This document shows, in pieces, positions 47,917-57,205 of a stretch of 64,000 bases of DNA. The notes beneath the pieces are model-generated. The model worked only from the letters and a program-made list of their open reading frames with translations. It was not told the DNA's origin and searched no databases. This DNA comes from an uncultured Christensenella sp. (GTDB taxonomy: Bacteria > Bacillota > Clostridia > Christensenellales > Borkfalkiaceae), in NCBI GenBank assembly GCA_910579525.1, contig CAJTUK010000002.1, forward strand, positions 186,001 through 250,000, given 5' to 3'. How positions within the stretch are numbered: position 1 is the first letter of the stretch; each line of letters starts with the position of its first letter. The position numbers and the translations under genes are program-made.

Positions 47917-49242
47917 ATAAGTAATCAACCGATAATCTTCGACTTAAAATACACACCGTACCGTCCACCGAAAGGCGCAACGAGAGAAGAGCGAGAGAAA
48001 CATGCGGACGAACGAGCTTTTTACGATATGACGGGAGAGAAAAACGTTTTCGATTACATAACTACCGAGGGCAAGCGAGTAGGGAAGAAATTTACTGCCC
48101 TTGATTATCTGCAAAAGAATACGGGCGTGTTCAACGAAAAAGGAATGATACCGCAAGAGCAGGTTGACGAAATGAAAGCCCGACTGAAAGAAAATAAAGG
48201 GCATATCTGGCACGGCTTTATTTCTTTGAACGAAGAACAATCACCGAAGATTGATACCCCAGAAAAATGTATTGAGTTGGTGAAACGAACATTCCCAAAA
48301 TTTTTGGATGAAGCCAATTTGGTCAAAGAGAATATAGACCTTATGTGTTCATTGCACTTAGACAGACCACATCACTTACATATTCACTTTGTATTTTGGG
48401 AAAAAGAACCGATATTAAAAAGCAAGTTTGACAGTACTAAAAGACAGTACAGAGTGAAAGGCAAGATACAAGAATCGGCGATAGACAAGATGTTCGTGCG
48501 GTTAGGGCTTTACCTTGATGACGATAAAAGCAGACTATATCAAACTCGTGATAGAGCAATTTCAAAATTGCGGCAAATGACAAATGTAAAAGTTGTGATG
48601 TCGAGCGATGAGGGAATAAGGGAAAAGATATTCGCTCTTGCTAAGTCGTTGCCGGAAAAGGGGCGGCTTTCATACGGAAGTAAAGATATGGAGAAGTATC
48701 GTGAACGGGTAGATGAAATCGTAATGATGCTTTTAAATTCAGACAGTAAAGCTCGCCGAGCCAACAAGCGTTTTTATCAAGCGTTAGAAGAACACCGACG
48801 AAAGGTTTTGAATATTTGCGGAGAAGAGTTTGTGTTCACGGAAGGGCTAAAACCATCTGAAATTGCGAAAAGGGAAGCAGACAAATATCACCATAAAATA
48901 AACCCCGACAACATCAAAGTAATCGAGGAAATCGAAGCTGATTATAAGCGCAGACAAGGCAATCTAGTTTTAAGTCTTGCAAAGTTTATTAAGCCCGAAC
49001 TGTTCGAGCGCAAGCCTAATAAAATTTATAAATCCAATGATGACTTTTTAAAGCGCAGGCTTAATATCTGTCGTAGGAGCGTAGACCGAGCTTGTAAAAA
49101 GTTTATGAACTCTTTCGGTAGAGATACAGAACTTTTGGAACGGGACTTTTCTCATCGTTTGCAAGAAATAGAGGAAGAAATGAAACGTGAAAAAGACCAG
49201 AGTTTTTCGGACAACGGGAACGGTAGTGGAGAAACTAAATAA
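47917..49242 (+). CDS. MobL-type relaxase with probable AUA start
   Basis: A 441-residue protein if begun at ATA 47917. GAGGGGTGA ends 6 nt upstream, and an in-frame TAA lies just before it. The first 37 residues (starting SNQPIIFDLKYTPYRPP) have the relaxase N-terminal strand character, and no ATG/GTG/TTG occurs until 48028. A later HUH-like metal site LDRPHHLHIHFVFW (about residues 150-163) is the typical relaxase motif. The C-terminal half is charged and helical. It nicks at oriT and leads the strand into the recipient. Confidence 0.8.
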   Translation: MSNQPIIFDLKYTPYRPPKGATREEREKHADERAFYDMTGEKNVFDYITTEGKRVGKKFTALDYLQKNTGVFNEKGMIPQEQVDEMKARLKENKGHIWHGFISLNEEQSPKIDTPEKCIELVKRTFPKFLDEANLVKENIDLMCSLHLDRPHHLHIHFVFWEKEPILKSKFDSTKRQYRVKGKIQESAIDKMFVRLGLYLDDDKSRLYQTRDRAISKLRQMTNVKVVMSSDEGIREKIFALAKSLPEKGRLSYGSKDMEKYRERVDEIVMMLLNSDSKARRANKRFYQALEEHRRKVLNICGEEFVFTEGLKPSEIAKREADKYHHKINPDNIKVIEEIEADYKRRQGNLVLSLAKFIKPELFERKPNKIYKSNDDFLKRRLNICRRSVDRACKKFMNSFGRDTELLERDFSHRLQEIEEEMKREKDQSFSDNGNGSGETK

Positions 49243-49267
49243 TAGGGAGGAGTACAGAAAAATTTGA

Positions 49268-51481
49268 ATGAATAGAAACGAAGCACACAAACACAAGAAG
49301 CGCAAGTCTTGGAAAACGGGAATAATCATCGGCGCGGTTATAGCGGTGTTCGTGAGCGCACTTATAGCATTAATATTTTCGTTGTTCGGTAATGACTTTA
49401 TCGGAATATTCGGTAACAGAAATTACTGGCTGACGGTAGGAGTAGTCAATGGACTGTTGCTTGTCGGTTTTCTTATGCTTTATCGAATAGACGCACAGAA
49501 TTTGGCATTGAAAGAAAACGATTTGGAAGATACCGAATGGCTGACAACAAAAAAACTCAAGAAGCTGCACGAGTTCACGGTAACGACTTGGGACGGCGTT
49601 ACGAACAATGACGATGAAATAGTAATCGGCGCAGAAAAGAAAGGGAAGTCAGTAGAGATAATTTCCACGAGTCAGTTACACGCTTTAATTGTCGGTACAA
49701 CGGGAAGCGGTAAGACTACGGGATTTGTTGACCAGAACATAGCGATATTGGGTAAAAGCAAAGGCAAACCAAGCCTTATAATTGCCGACCCTAAAAAGGA
49801 ATTGTATGTAAAACACTCAAAGAACCTTGAAGCTAACGGCTACGGCATAACTACGCTTGACTTGCGTGAACCGTATTCGTCTGCAAGGTGGAATCCTATG
49901 AACGTGCTGATTCGCAGAATACGGCTTGTTAAAAGTTTGCAAAACAATTTTGAACAAAGGGACGGAAAGTATTACGGTGCAGGTGAAGTGTTCTTATCAT
50001 ATAAGGACGCAAGAACAAGAGTTCAAGAATTGAAAGATGAGATATTCGAGAACGCTATGGACTTGGTGTATACGTTATGCCCTATTCAAAATAAAGAACA
50101 GCCGAACTGGGAGCAAGGCGCAAGAAACTTAATATTTGGGCTTGTGCTTGCATTTTGCGAGGACTGTATTAAGGGCAAAATGGAAGAAAAGCAATTACAG
50201 CTTTTTAACGTGTACCATAACATAACCAAGTATTGTTCCGAAGATACCACCGCTTTAAAAAAGTATTTGCTTGAAGGGCGCGACGAGTTCTCAAAAGTAA
50301 GGGGACTTGTAAACACCGTACTTATTACGAGCGACAAGACATTAACGAGCTATCTGTCAGAAGTGAACAGCTATATGCAACAGTTAGCGGACGACGGTAT
50401 TCTTTCAATGACGTGCGAAAATGATATTGACATCGTCAATATGGACGAAAGCCCGAAAGCAATATTCGTAATCGTTCCAGACGAGCGTTTTACAAGACAC
50501 CGCTTTGTTACGTTGTTTATAACACAGGTCTATAAAGAGCTTGTAGAAAAAGCGAATTTGAATTTGCGTAGGCACGAAACCGATACGGCAATTTTAAAGC
50601 GGAATACCTATTTCATTTTAGACGAGTTTGGCAATTTGCCAAAGTTTGAAAATATAGAGGGAATGGTAACAGTAGCCCGTTCAAGGGGTATAAGATTTTT
50701 GTTTGTTTTGCAGTCATTTTCGCAATTGACCCCCAAGTATGGCAAAGATATTGGGGAAATAATCAAAACGAACTGTAACGTAAAAATCTTTATCGGCTCG
50801 GACGATGCGGAAACTCGAAAGGAATTTTCTGAGCTTTGTGGGCAGAAAAAAATTAAAAACTTTTCCGTTAATACGAGTACGGAAGCGAATGCGACAAGTA
50901 ATACGGGCGCAAGCAATCAGCCGCTTATATCGGTTGGAATGTTGGAAAGGTTGAACGGCGATAAGAAAGGCGACGCAATCGTTTCCGTTAGAGGTTATGA
51001 ACCCATCTGGACTCAATTCACCCCCTCATATATGCTAAATAACGTATATTTTGCTGCGGGAAAAGCGGACATAGCCAAACGTGAAGCAAGGCTGTTTGAA
51101 AAGCAAAACTATGTGTTCGATATTATGGGCAACGAGGTGGATGAAGAAACCGAAAGAATGCTCGATGGTATAGAACACAGAGAACAAGAAGAGCAGAAAG
51201 ATGACAGCGCAAAAAAGAAGAAAAAGCTAGAAGAACTCGATAGGGAATGGGACAAGATACATTCTGAAATTATAAAGCGTGTGGAACAATGCGCCTATTT
51301 CTTAAAGGGTAAGCACGCACAAGCTCTCAAAGCCGCAAGCCTTGAAAACAAAGTACCATTGCTACATTCGTTTATGGAAGAGTATGGGCAAACGGAAGCG
51401 AAACGTATTCAGAATTTGGCGGATTATATTTCGATGAAACTGCCTAAATTAATAGACTTGCAAGAGCAAGCAAAAAAATAA
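49268..51481 (+). CDS. VirD4/TraG-type coupling protein
   Basis: A 737-residue ATPase. Two N-terminal TM helices (about 18-40 and 53-75) anchor it. Walker A VGTTGSGKT (142-150) and Walker B FILDEFGNL (about 448-456) mark the coupling-protein motor, with IADPKKELY as additional family signature. The C-terminal 110 residues are a charged helical domain. It links the relaxosome with the secretion channel. Start ATG 49268 follows GGGAGGAG at longer than usual distance. Confidence 0.93.
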   Translation: MNRNEAHKHKKRKSWKTGIIIGAVIAVFVSALIALIFSLFGNDFIGIFGNRNYWLTVGVVNGLLLVGFLMLYRIDAQNLALKENDLEDTEWLTTKKLKKLHEFTVTTWDGVTNNDDEIVIGAEKKGKSVEIISTSQLHALIVGTTGSGKTTGFVDQNIAILGKSKGKPSLIIADPKKELYVKHSKNLEANGYGITTLDLREPYSSARWNPMNVLIRRIRLVKSLQNNFEQRDGKYYGAGEVFLSYKDARTRVQELKDEIFENAMDLVYTLCPIQNKEQPNWEQGARNLIFGLVLAFCEDCIKGKMEEKQLQLFNVYHNITKYCSEDTTALKKYLLEGRDEFSKVRGLVNTVLITSDKTLTSYLSEVNSYMQQLADDGILSMTCENDIDIVNMDESPKAIFVIVPDERFTRHRFVTLFITQVYKELVEKANLNLRRHETDTAILKRNTYFILDEFGNLPKFENIEGMVTVARSRGIRFLFVLQSFSQLTPKYGKDIGEIIKTNCNVKIFIGSDDAETRKEFSELCGQKKIKNFSVNTSTEANATSNTGASNQPLISVGMLERLNGDKKGDAIVSVRGYEPIWTQFTPSYMLNNVYFAAGKADIAKREARLFEKQNYVFDIMGNEVDEETERMLDGIEHREQEEQKDDSAKKKKKLEELDREWDKIHSEIIKRVEQCAYFLKGKHAQALKAASLENKVPLLHSFMEEYGQTEAKRIQNLADYISMKLPKLIDLQEQAKK

Positions 51482-51495
51482 AAAGGAGAATTAAA

Positions 51496-52986
51496 TTGAC
51501 AAAAACTAAAAAAGCATCAATTACGGCATTAGCCGCAAGTGCGGCATTATTTATTTCCGGCTTTGTTTGTACCGGATTTACATTTGAAAAGAACGCAAGC
51601 GCAGATACGGGCTGTACCCACGCATACGAAGTAACCGAGGTTGCGGCAACTTGTACGGAGCAGGGCTATACGCTTTATACTTGCACAGATTGTGGCGATA
51701 CAAAGAAAGATAATTATACGGAAGCAAGCGGACACGATTATACAGAAACATCAGTTGCCGCAACTTGTACTACGGGAGCATATAAGCTCTACACTTGCGT
51801 AGATTGCGATTATACATACACGGAAACCACGTCGGCGGCAACGGGTCATAATTTTAAAGATATTACAGTTCCACAAACGTGTACGCATAAGGGTTATGTT
51901 ACGCATTTTTGTATGACGTGCGGTTACGAATACACGGACAATTATTTGGACGAATACAATCACGATTATATTGAAGATGTGGTTGAGCCAACTTGTTCGG
52001 ACAGAGGCTATACTGAGCATAGATGCACGATTTGCGGAGACGTATATTTCGATAATTACGTTGACGAACTCGGTCATAACTACGAAGCGGTAGTAATAGA
52101 GCCTACTTGTTTAGAGGGCGGTTATACCACCTATACTTGTCTGAACTGCTATGACAGCTTTATTGCAGATTATACAGAACCCTACGGACATACACACACA
52201 GAAACGATACATAACGCAACGTGCATTTCTTACGGTTATACCGAACATATTTGCGATGATTGCGGAGATAGATTCGTAACCGATTACGTTCAGCCCAAAG
52301 GTCATAAATACTTGGACGTACTTGTACCCGCAACAGAGGACAGTTTAGGTTATACAAGACATATTTGTATCGATTGTAATTACAGCTATATGTCCGATTA
52401 CGTTACGAGCGGAGATATCGGCTATATTGTGCCGCCCGAAGAACCCGTAATTCCCGAAATCCATAAGCATACTTACGAATTACATACCCTTGACGATAGT
52501 GTGAATATGAGCTTGGTCGTTATGCGTGTTTGTAACTGTGGTGATACGAAAAGCGGATATTTCACGGTAACTTTTACAGACGAGGACAGCATTGTAACGG
52601 AGAGTAAAGTTGCGGGGAATAAAATTGATTATTCCGCATTTTACGGACAAGTCTTAATTTCTATAACAGACGAAGAGGGTACAGATTTAACTACTACGAT
52701 TGTTACGGCAAACGAAAAGGTTGCAGAGCCAACTGTTCCCGAACAGCCTGAACAACCTATTGAACCTAACAAGCCCGTTGAACCTGAACAGCCCAACGAA
52801 CCGAGCATGCCTATTGAACCTGAACAGCCTAATCAGCCTGATGAACCTATTACGAATACAACTGAATCAAACAACAGTAGTAACAGCACGGCGGTTGCAT
52901 TATTCATAATAATTATTGTGCTTGCGCTTGGCGGTGTCGGCGGATTTATTCTTTACAAGAAACTTAAAAACAGAAAGCAGAAATAA
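51496..52986 (+). CDS. Secreted surface protein with seven to eight CxxC repeats
   Basis: A 496-residue protein starting at TTG 51496 behind AAGGAG. Signal peptide (residues 1-35). Residues about 38-308 hold tandem repeats of about 33 residues with the pattern ATCTE.GYT.YTC..CGD.Y.DNY.E..GH, each carrying one upstream Cys, one CxxC pair and a His, i.e. possible metal-binding or disulphide modules. A Pro-rich stalk (about 412-453) and a C-terminal TM helix (about 465-488) with basic tail follow. It lies inside the conjugation operon and is probably a mating-pair adhesin. Confidence 0.75.
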   Translation: MTKTKKASITALAASAALFISGFVCTGFTFEKNASADTGCTHAYEVTEVAATCTEQGYTLYTCTDCGDTKKDNYTEASGHDYTETSVAATCTTGAYKLYTCVDCDYTYTETTSAATGHNFKDITVPQTCTHKGYVTHFCMTCGYEYTDNYLDEYNHDYIEDVVEPTCSDRGYTEHRCTICGDVYFDNYVDELGHNYEAVVIEPTCLEGGYTTYTCLNCYDSFIADYTEPYGHTHTETIHNATCISYGYTEHICDDCGDRFVTDYVQPKGHKYLDVLVPATEDSLGYTRHICIDCNYSYMSDYVTSGDIGYIVPPEEPVIPEIHKHTYELHTLDDSVNMSLVVMRVCNCGDTKSGYFTVTFTDEDSIVTESKVAGNKIDYSAFYGQVLISITDEEGTDLTTTIVTANEKVAEPTVPEQPEQPIEPNKPVEPEQPNEPSMPIEPEQPNQPDEPITNTTESNNSSNSTAVALFIIIIVLALGGVGGFILYKKLKNRKQK

Positions 52987-52999
52987 TAGGGGGAAAACA

Positions 53000-53299
53000 T
53001 TGAAGTTAAATTTATTAGCGGTAGATGATGGCTTAAACGGTAGCCTTTCGCAAATCACAGATAAGCTCAAAAGCCTTATGGACAGCTTTTGGGTATACAT
53101 AGTAATTGCGCTTGCGATAGTTGTCGTAATTTGGGGTGCTTATATCGGAATCAAGATTGCAATAGCACATCGAAACGAAGAAAAAATCAATGCAAGAGAT
53201 ATGGTAAAGAACCTCATAATTGGCATAGTGATAATATTCGTGGTCGCTATGGGCGCGCCTTTACTCATTAACGGTTTATCGGTTTGGGTAGGTGCTTAA
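53000..53299 (+). CDS. VirB2/TrbC-like pilin, two TM helices
   Basis: A 99-residue protein starting at TTG 53000 behind GGGGGAAAA. Two TM helices (about 35-58 and 74-92) are linked by a short cytoplasmic RNEEKINARDMVKN loop, the topology of VirB2/TrbC pilins. The C-terminus resembles that of the adhesin-like protein at 57201-59102. It precedes VirB6-like and VirB4 genes as in Firmicutes type IV secretion operons. Confidence 0.75.
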   Translation: MKLNLLAVDDGLNGSLSQITDKLKSLMDSFWVYIVIALAIVVVIWGAYIGIKIAIAHRNEEKINARDMVKNLIIGIVIIFVVAMGAPLLINGLSVWVGA

Positions 53300-53314
53300 A
53301 AATAAAAACTGTCT

Positions 53315-53344
53315 TAAACAAGGTGGCAACCGCTACCTTGTTTA
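53315..53344 (+). other. Intercistronic hairpin behind the pilin gene
   Basis: TAAACAAGGT (53315-53324) pairs perfectly with ACCTTGTTTA (53335-53344). Without a T-tract it could stabilise the abundant pilin mRNA end. Confidence 0.65.
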
Positions 53345-53366
53345 GTGGACGGTAAAGGAGGTTAAA

Positions 53367-54563
53367 TTGCTTATATTTTTACAGGAACTTTGCTTACAGT
53401 TGTTCCTTTGGCTATTAATGCTCATAGACGGACTTATGGAAATATTTTCGGCAATATCGGGTGTTACAAACGTGAACTATCACGGGCAATCCATAAATAT
53501 TATAGAGTTTCTTTCAGGTAACTCTACTGTAATGACAATATTTTGGTGCATATTCATTTTAGCAATAGGCTTGACTTGTATTTTTACAATCGTAGGGCTT
53601 GTAAAGAATATGGTTGCCAACAATCGCAATGTTAGTACGATAGTAGGCAAGTTCTTTTTGGCTTTGCTTGGAACAATGGCTATGCTTGCAGTAGTGTTTT
53701 TGGGAATTTTAATTGCAAACGCACTTTTACAGCTTTTGGCAAAGATATTTCAAATAGGCAACACTACAAAGCTATCAAATGCTATTTTTAACGCTTGCGT
53801 AAAGGATTGGCTTAATGGATACAATATTGGCAAAATAGATGTAACATCACTTTCCGTGAAAGATATATTCGGTAGCTATAAAACAGCGGCGTTTGGAATT
53901 TGGCCCACGAGTTGGAAATGCAACGGTATGGTTAATCCTAATACGTTTATGTGTTTACCGGCTCTAATAGCGGGAATTGCACTTTGTATTGCGCTTATTA
54001 TTGCCGTACTCAATCTTGCGAAACGCATATATGAAATCATTTATTTGTTTTTCTGTATGCCCGTTTCTATGTCCACGCTTCCGTTGGACGATCGGGCGAG
54101 GTTTAAAAATTGGCGAGAACAGTTTTTAACAAAGATAATTCTTGCATACGGAGCGGTGCTATCGGTAAACGTGTTTGCGCTTGTTTTACCGTTTATTCAG
54201 CAAATAAGTATTCCAAATGTAAGTGAATTTGGTAATGCGGTTTTCATAATTTTTATGACGGTAGGCGGAGCTATGCTTATTCCTGCGGGGCAGACATTGT
54301 TTGCAAGATTGTTTGGAACAGCAGATGATATGCATGCGGGTGGAGGTTGGCTTAGAAGTGCATTTTATGGCGGAAGAGTTGCTGGCGGAATGGTATTCGG
54401 TTTAGGTGTTAGAGCAGTAAGAGGTATTGCCCGCGCTGTAAGTAATAACAACAACTCGAACAACGACGGCGGATCGCCTGATAATTCAGACAGCTCAAAT
54501 TCCCAAGATGAAAAATATACTGATGACGGTGGTTCTGATGCAACGGAAGGAGGTAGTGAGTGA
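53367..54563 (+). CDS. VirB6/TrbL-like polytopic membrane protein
   Basis: A 398-residue protein beginning at TTG 53367 behind AAAGGAGG. Six or more hydrophobic helices between residues 1 and 320, including MTIFWCIFILAIGLTCIFTIVGL and LPALIAGIALCIALIIAVL, then a Gly/Arg-rich stretch and a hydrophilic Asn/Ser/Asp tail. Position between pilin and VirB4 genes matches the VirB6-like channel scaffold. Its TGA overlaps the VirB4 GTG. Confidence 0.8.
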   Translation: MLIFLQELCLQLFLWLLMLIDGLMEIFSAISGVTNVNYHGQSINIIEFLSGNSTVMTIFWCIFILAIGLTCIFTIVGLVKNMVANNRNVSTIVGKFFLALLGTMAMLAVVFLGILIANALLQLLAKIFQIGNTTKLSNAIFNACVKDWLNGYNIGKIDVTSLSVKDIFGSYKTAAFGIWPTSWKCNGMVNPNTFMCLPALIAGIALCIALIIAVLNLAKRIYEIIYLFFCMPVSMSTLPLDDRARFKNWREQFLTKIILAYGAVLSVNVFALVLPFIQQISIPNVSEFGNAVFIIFMTVGGAMLIPAGQTLFARLFGTADDMHAGGGWLRSAFYGGRVAGGMVFGLGVRAVRGIARAVSNNNNSNNDGGSPDNSDSSNSQDEKYTDDGGSDATEGGSE

Positions 54564-57205
54564 GAATAATACCTAAGAAAATTAAAGTTAAAAACACAGT
54601 ATGGAAATGCTATTCAATGGTTGACGTCATCGTTGCACTTTTTATATTTGCGTTAATTTTTATTGCGGTAACTTCGGGGCAATGGGCAATAGCGGCTATA
54701 CTTGGTTTAGTAGCAATAGGTATGTTTATGCCAACACCAGACGGTATTTTCTATACTTGTGTGTTTGAAAATGTAAAATTTCTTTTAAGCAAAAAGAAAT
54801 ATACGGCTAAGAGTAAAAGTGCAAAAGAGAATGTCGATGTACTTATAGATTTAAGAGAAATCAAAGATAGCGGTTTGCTTGCTTTTAAAGGTGGTTTGTA
54901 CGGTAGGGTAATTAAAATAGGGCAAAAGAATTTCGGCATCGAGGACGTGGTTCAGCAAAACATAGATATTAACTATTTTGCAAACGCTCTCAAATTGTTA
55001 GACCAAAATCAAAGTGCAGACATTGTAAAAATAGACCGTCCTGTAAATTTGGACGGTTTTGCAAGCGAGTTGTTTGACAGACTTTCGGCAGTAAATGATA
55101 GCGAAGAAGAAAGCGGAATTAAAGAAATCAAATCGGGCATATTGCAAGAGCGCATAGACCGCATTGATAAAATGAACAACATCCGTAAGCAGTTTCTATC
55201 TGACTACTACATTATTATATATGGCAGAAACGAGCTTGACTTAGATAGTATGGCGGTAAATGTAGCAAGTGAAATTATGAAGTGCGGACTCAATACACAA
55301 CTTCTCGGCTTAAGAGAAACGGCGGTATTTTTAAAGTACAGTTACTCCCGCAATTTTGATGAAAGGGAAATTAAAGACTTAAAAGACGACGAGCTTCTTG
55401 CTTGGGTTAAACCCAAAGAGATAGTTTTCCACGCAAACAAATACAAAGTGGACGGAACGGAAGCCGCAGTTTTAGCGGTGTCTGATTACCCGTTACGAGT
55501 TAAAAATGCTTGGGGAGCTGAATTATTTAATATTCCAAATACAAAAGTCGTAATGCATATTAAACCCGTAGATAAATTCAAGGCTATTCGCCGAATAGAT
55601 AAGTGTATTGGCGAAATGGAAACCAAACGGATTATCGCCGATAAAGCAAGTGAAGCTAATAGTGCGCAAACGCATAGAGCAACGATGGACGAGCTTTTGA
55701 ATGCTTTACAAACAGAGAACGAGAGTTTATTCGACGTTACGGTTACGGTGACAGCTTATTATTACAAGGGTAATGATAATTATAAAAAGAACGCAAGGCG
55801 AGCTATGCTTACGGGCAATTTCAGACCGTCAACGCTTTATGGTTTACAAATCGAGGGTTTTAAATCGGCAAGCGTTTCACCCGTTTCCACGCTGAAAAGT
55901 CAAGAACGGGGAATTAACAGTTCAAGTCTAGCGGCTACGTTTCCGTTTGTGCGAACTTTTGTAATGGATGACGGTGGAATTATGCTTGGTGAGAACAATA
56001 AGAGCGGTTACCCGTTTATTTTCAATCTTTGGAAAAGGGGTAATTTGTATCAGAACTCAAACGCTATGGTGATTGGTAAGTCGGGTTCGGGTAAAACAAC
56101 TTTTCTCAAAGTGCTTATTCATAACGAATGGGCGAACGGAACAAGAGTAATTATTCTTGACCCCGAAGCGGAATACCTTGCGCTTACAAGGAATCTGTAC
56201 GGGAACGTGATAAACGTGGGCAATGCAAGAGAGGGCAGAATTAATCCTTTCCATATATATAAAATACTCACGGAGGACGGGAAAGCGGCTGACAGTAAAG
56301 TTACGTTCAATACGCACCTTAAAATGCTTGAATCGTTTTTTAAAATTGTACTTGCGGACGCACCGTTGGATGTAATAGAACTTATCAATAACTTAGTTGT
56401 TGAAACTTACGAAAGAATGGGCATTACAGAAAAGACGGATTGCTCAAATTTCCCTGCGGATTATTTCCCGTTATTTTCGGACTTGCTTGATACTTTGCAA
56501 AGTAAGGACAGAGAAAAAATGGACGCACTTACGCAAAGGGATATGCGCACGGCGGAACTGTACTTGCAGAAATTTGTGAGTGGTAGATATTCCGATATTT
56601 GGAACGCACCTTCAACTTTGCAAGTAAGCGCAAACCTTATTGACTTTGACTTCCAAAGTCTGTTTGCAAACAAAAATAACGTAGTCGCAAATGCGCAGAT
56701 GTTATTAGTGTTCCGTTTTATCGAACAAGAAGTTATAAACGCACGAGAACAGAACAGAAACGGCGCAAACTTGCGAACGCTGATTATTGCGGATGAAGCG
56801 CACCTTTACATAGACCCGAAGTTCCCTATTGCGCTTGATTTCTTCTATTCAATGAGTAAGCGTATTCGTAAGTACAACGGTAGCTTTATTCCGGCTACGC
56901 AGAATATAGCCGATTGGAACGCGAACGAAGAATTAAGAGGTAAGACGAGTGCGATTATAAAGAACAGTCAGTATACGTTTATCTTTAAACTGTCAGCACC
57001 CGATATGAAAGACGTATTGGATGTTTATAGAACGGGAGATAGTTTTAATGAAGAAGAACAGAGAATGATAATTTCGGCAGTTACGGGACAAGCGTTCTTT
57101 GTTGGGTCAACTGAATTAAGAGCTTGCGTGCGTATACAAGCGAGCAAGTATGCGAGCGACTTATTTGACGAAGAAAAGAAAGATAAGGAGGAAGAAGAGA
57201 ATTAA
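54560..57205 (+). CDS. virB4: VirB4-type secretion ATPase
   Basis: An 881-residue ATPase starting at GTG 54560 behind AAGGAGG. Two TM helices near residues 20-60. The ATPase domain has Walker A GKSGSGKTTF (about 505-514), a DPEAEY signature (about 536), and Walker B LIIADEAHLY (about 743-752). Later helices include IRKYNGSFIPATQN, usual in VirB4/TraE proteins. It powers assembly and substrate transfer. Its UAA overlaps the probable AUU start of the next gene. Confidence 0.93.
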   Translation: MRIIPKKIKVKNTVWKCYSMVDVIVALFIFALIFIAVTSGQWAIAAILGLVAIGMFMPTPDGIFYTCVFENVKFLLSKKKYTAKSKSAKENVDVLIDLREIKDSGLLAFKGGLYGRVIKIGQKNFGIEDVVQQNIDINYFANALKLLDQNQSADIVKIDRPVNLDGFASELFDRLSAVNDSEEESGIKEIKSGILQERIDRIDKMNNIRKQFLSDYYIIIYGRNELDLDSMAVNVASEIMKCGLNTQLLGLRETAVFLKYSYSRNFDEREIKDLKDDELLAWVKPKEIVFHANKYKVDGTEAAVLAVSDYPLRVKNAWGAELFNIPNTKVVMHIKPVDKFKAIRRIDKCIGEMETKRIIADKASEANSAQTHRATMDELLNALQTENESLFDVTVTVTAYYYKGNDNYKKNARRAMLTGNFRPSTLYGLQIEGFKSASVSPVSTLKSQERGINSSSLAATFPFVRTFVMDDGGIMLGENNKSGYPFIFNLWKRGNLYQNSNAMVIGKSGSGKTTFLKVLIHNEWANGTRVIILDPEAEYLALTRNLYGNVINVGNAREGRINPFHIYKILTEDGKAADSKVTFNTHLKMLESFFKIVLADAPLDVIELINNLVVETYERMGITEKTDCSNFPADYFPLFSDLLDTLQSKDREKMDALTQRDMRTAELYLQKFVSGRYSDIWNAPSTLQVSANLIDFDFQSLFANKNNVVANAQMLLVFRFIEQEVINAREQNRNGANLRTLIIADEAHLYIDPKFPIALDFFYSMSKRIRKYNGSFIPATQNIADWNANEELRGKTSAIIKNSQYTFIFKLSAPDMKDVLDVYRTGDSFNEEEQRMIISAVTGQAFFVGSTELRACVRIQASKYASDLFDEEKKDKEEEEN

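Noticed and set aside
57150..57200. Earlier ATG start for the adhesin/pilin-like gene
   Set aside because: The extra residues are an out-of-frame reading of the virB4 end, and no ribosome site stands there.
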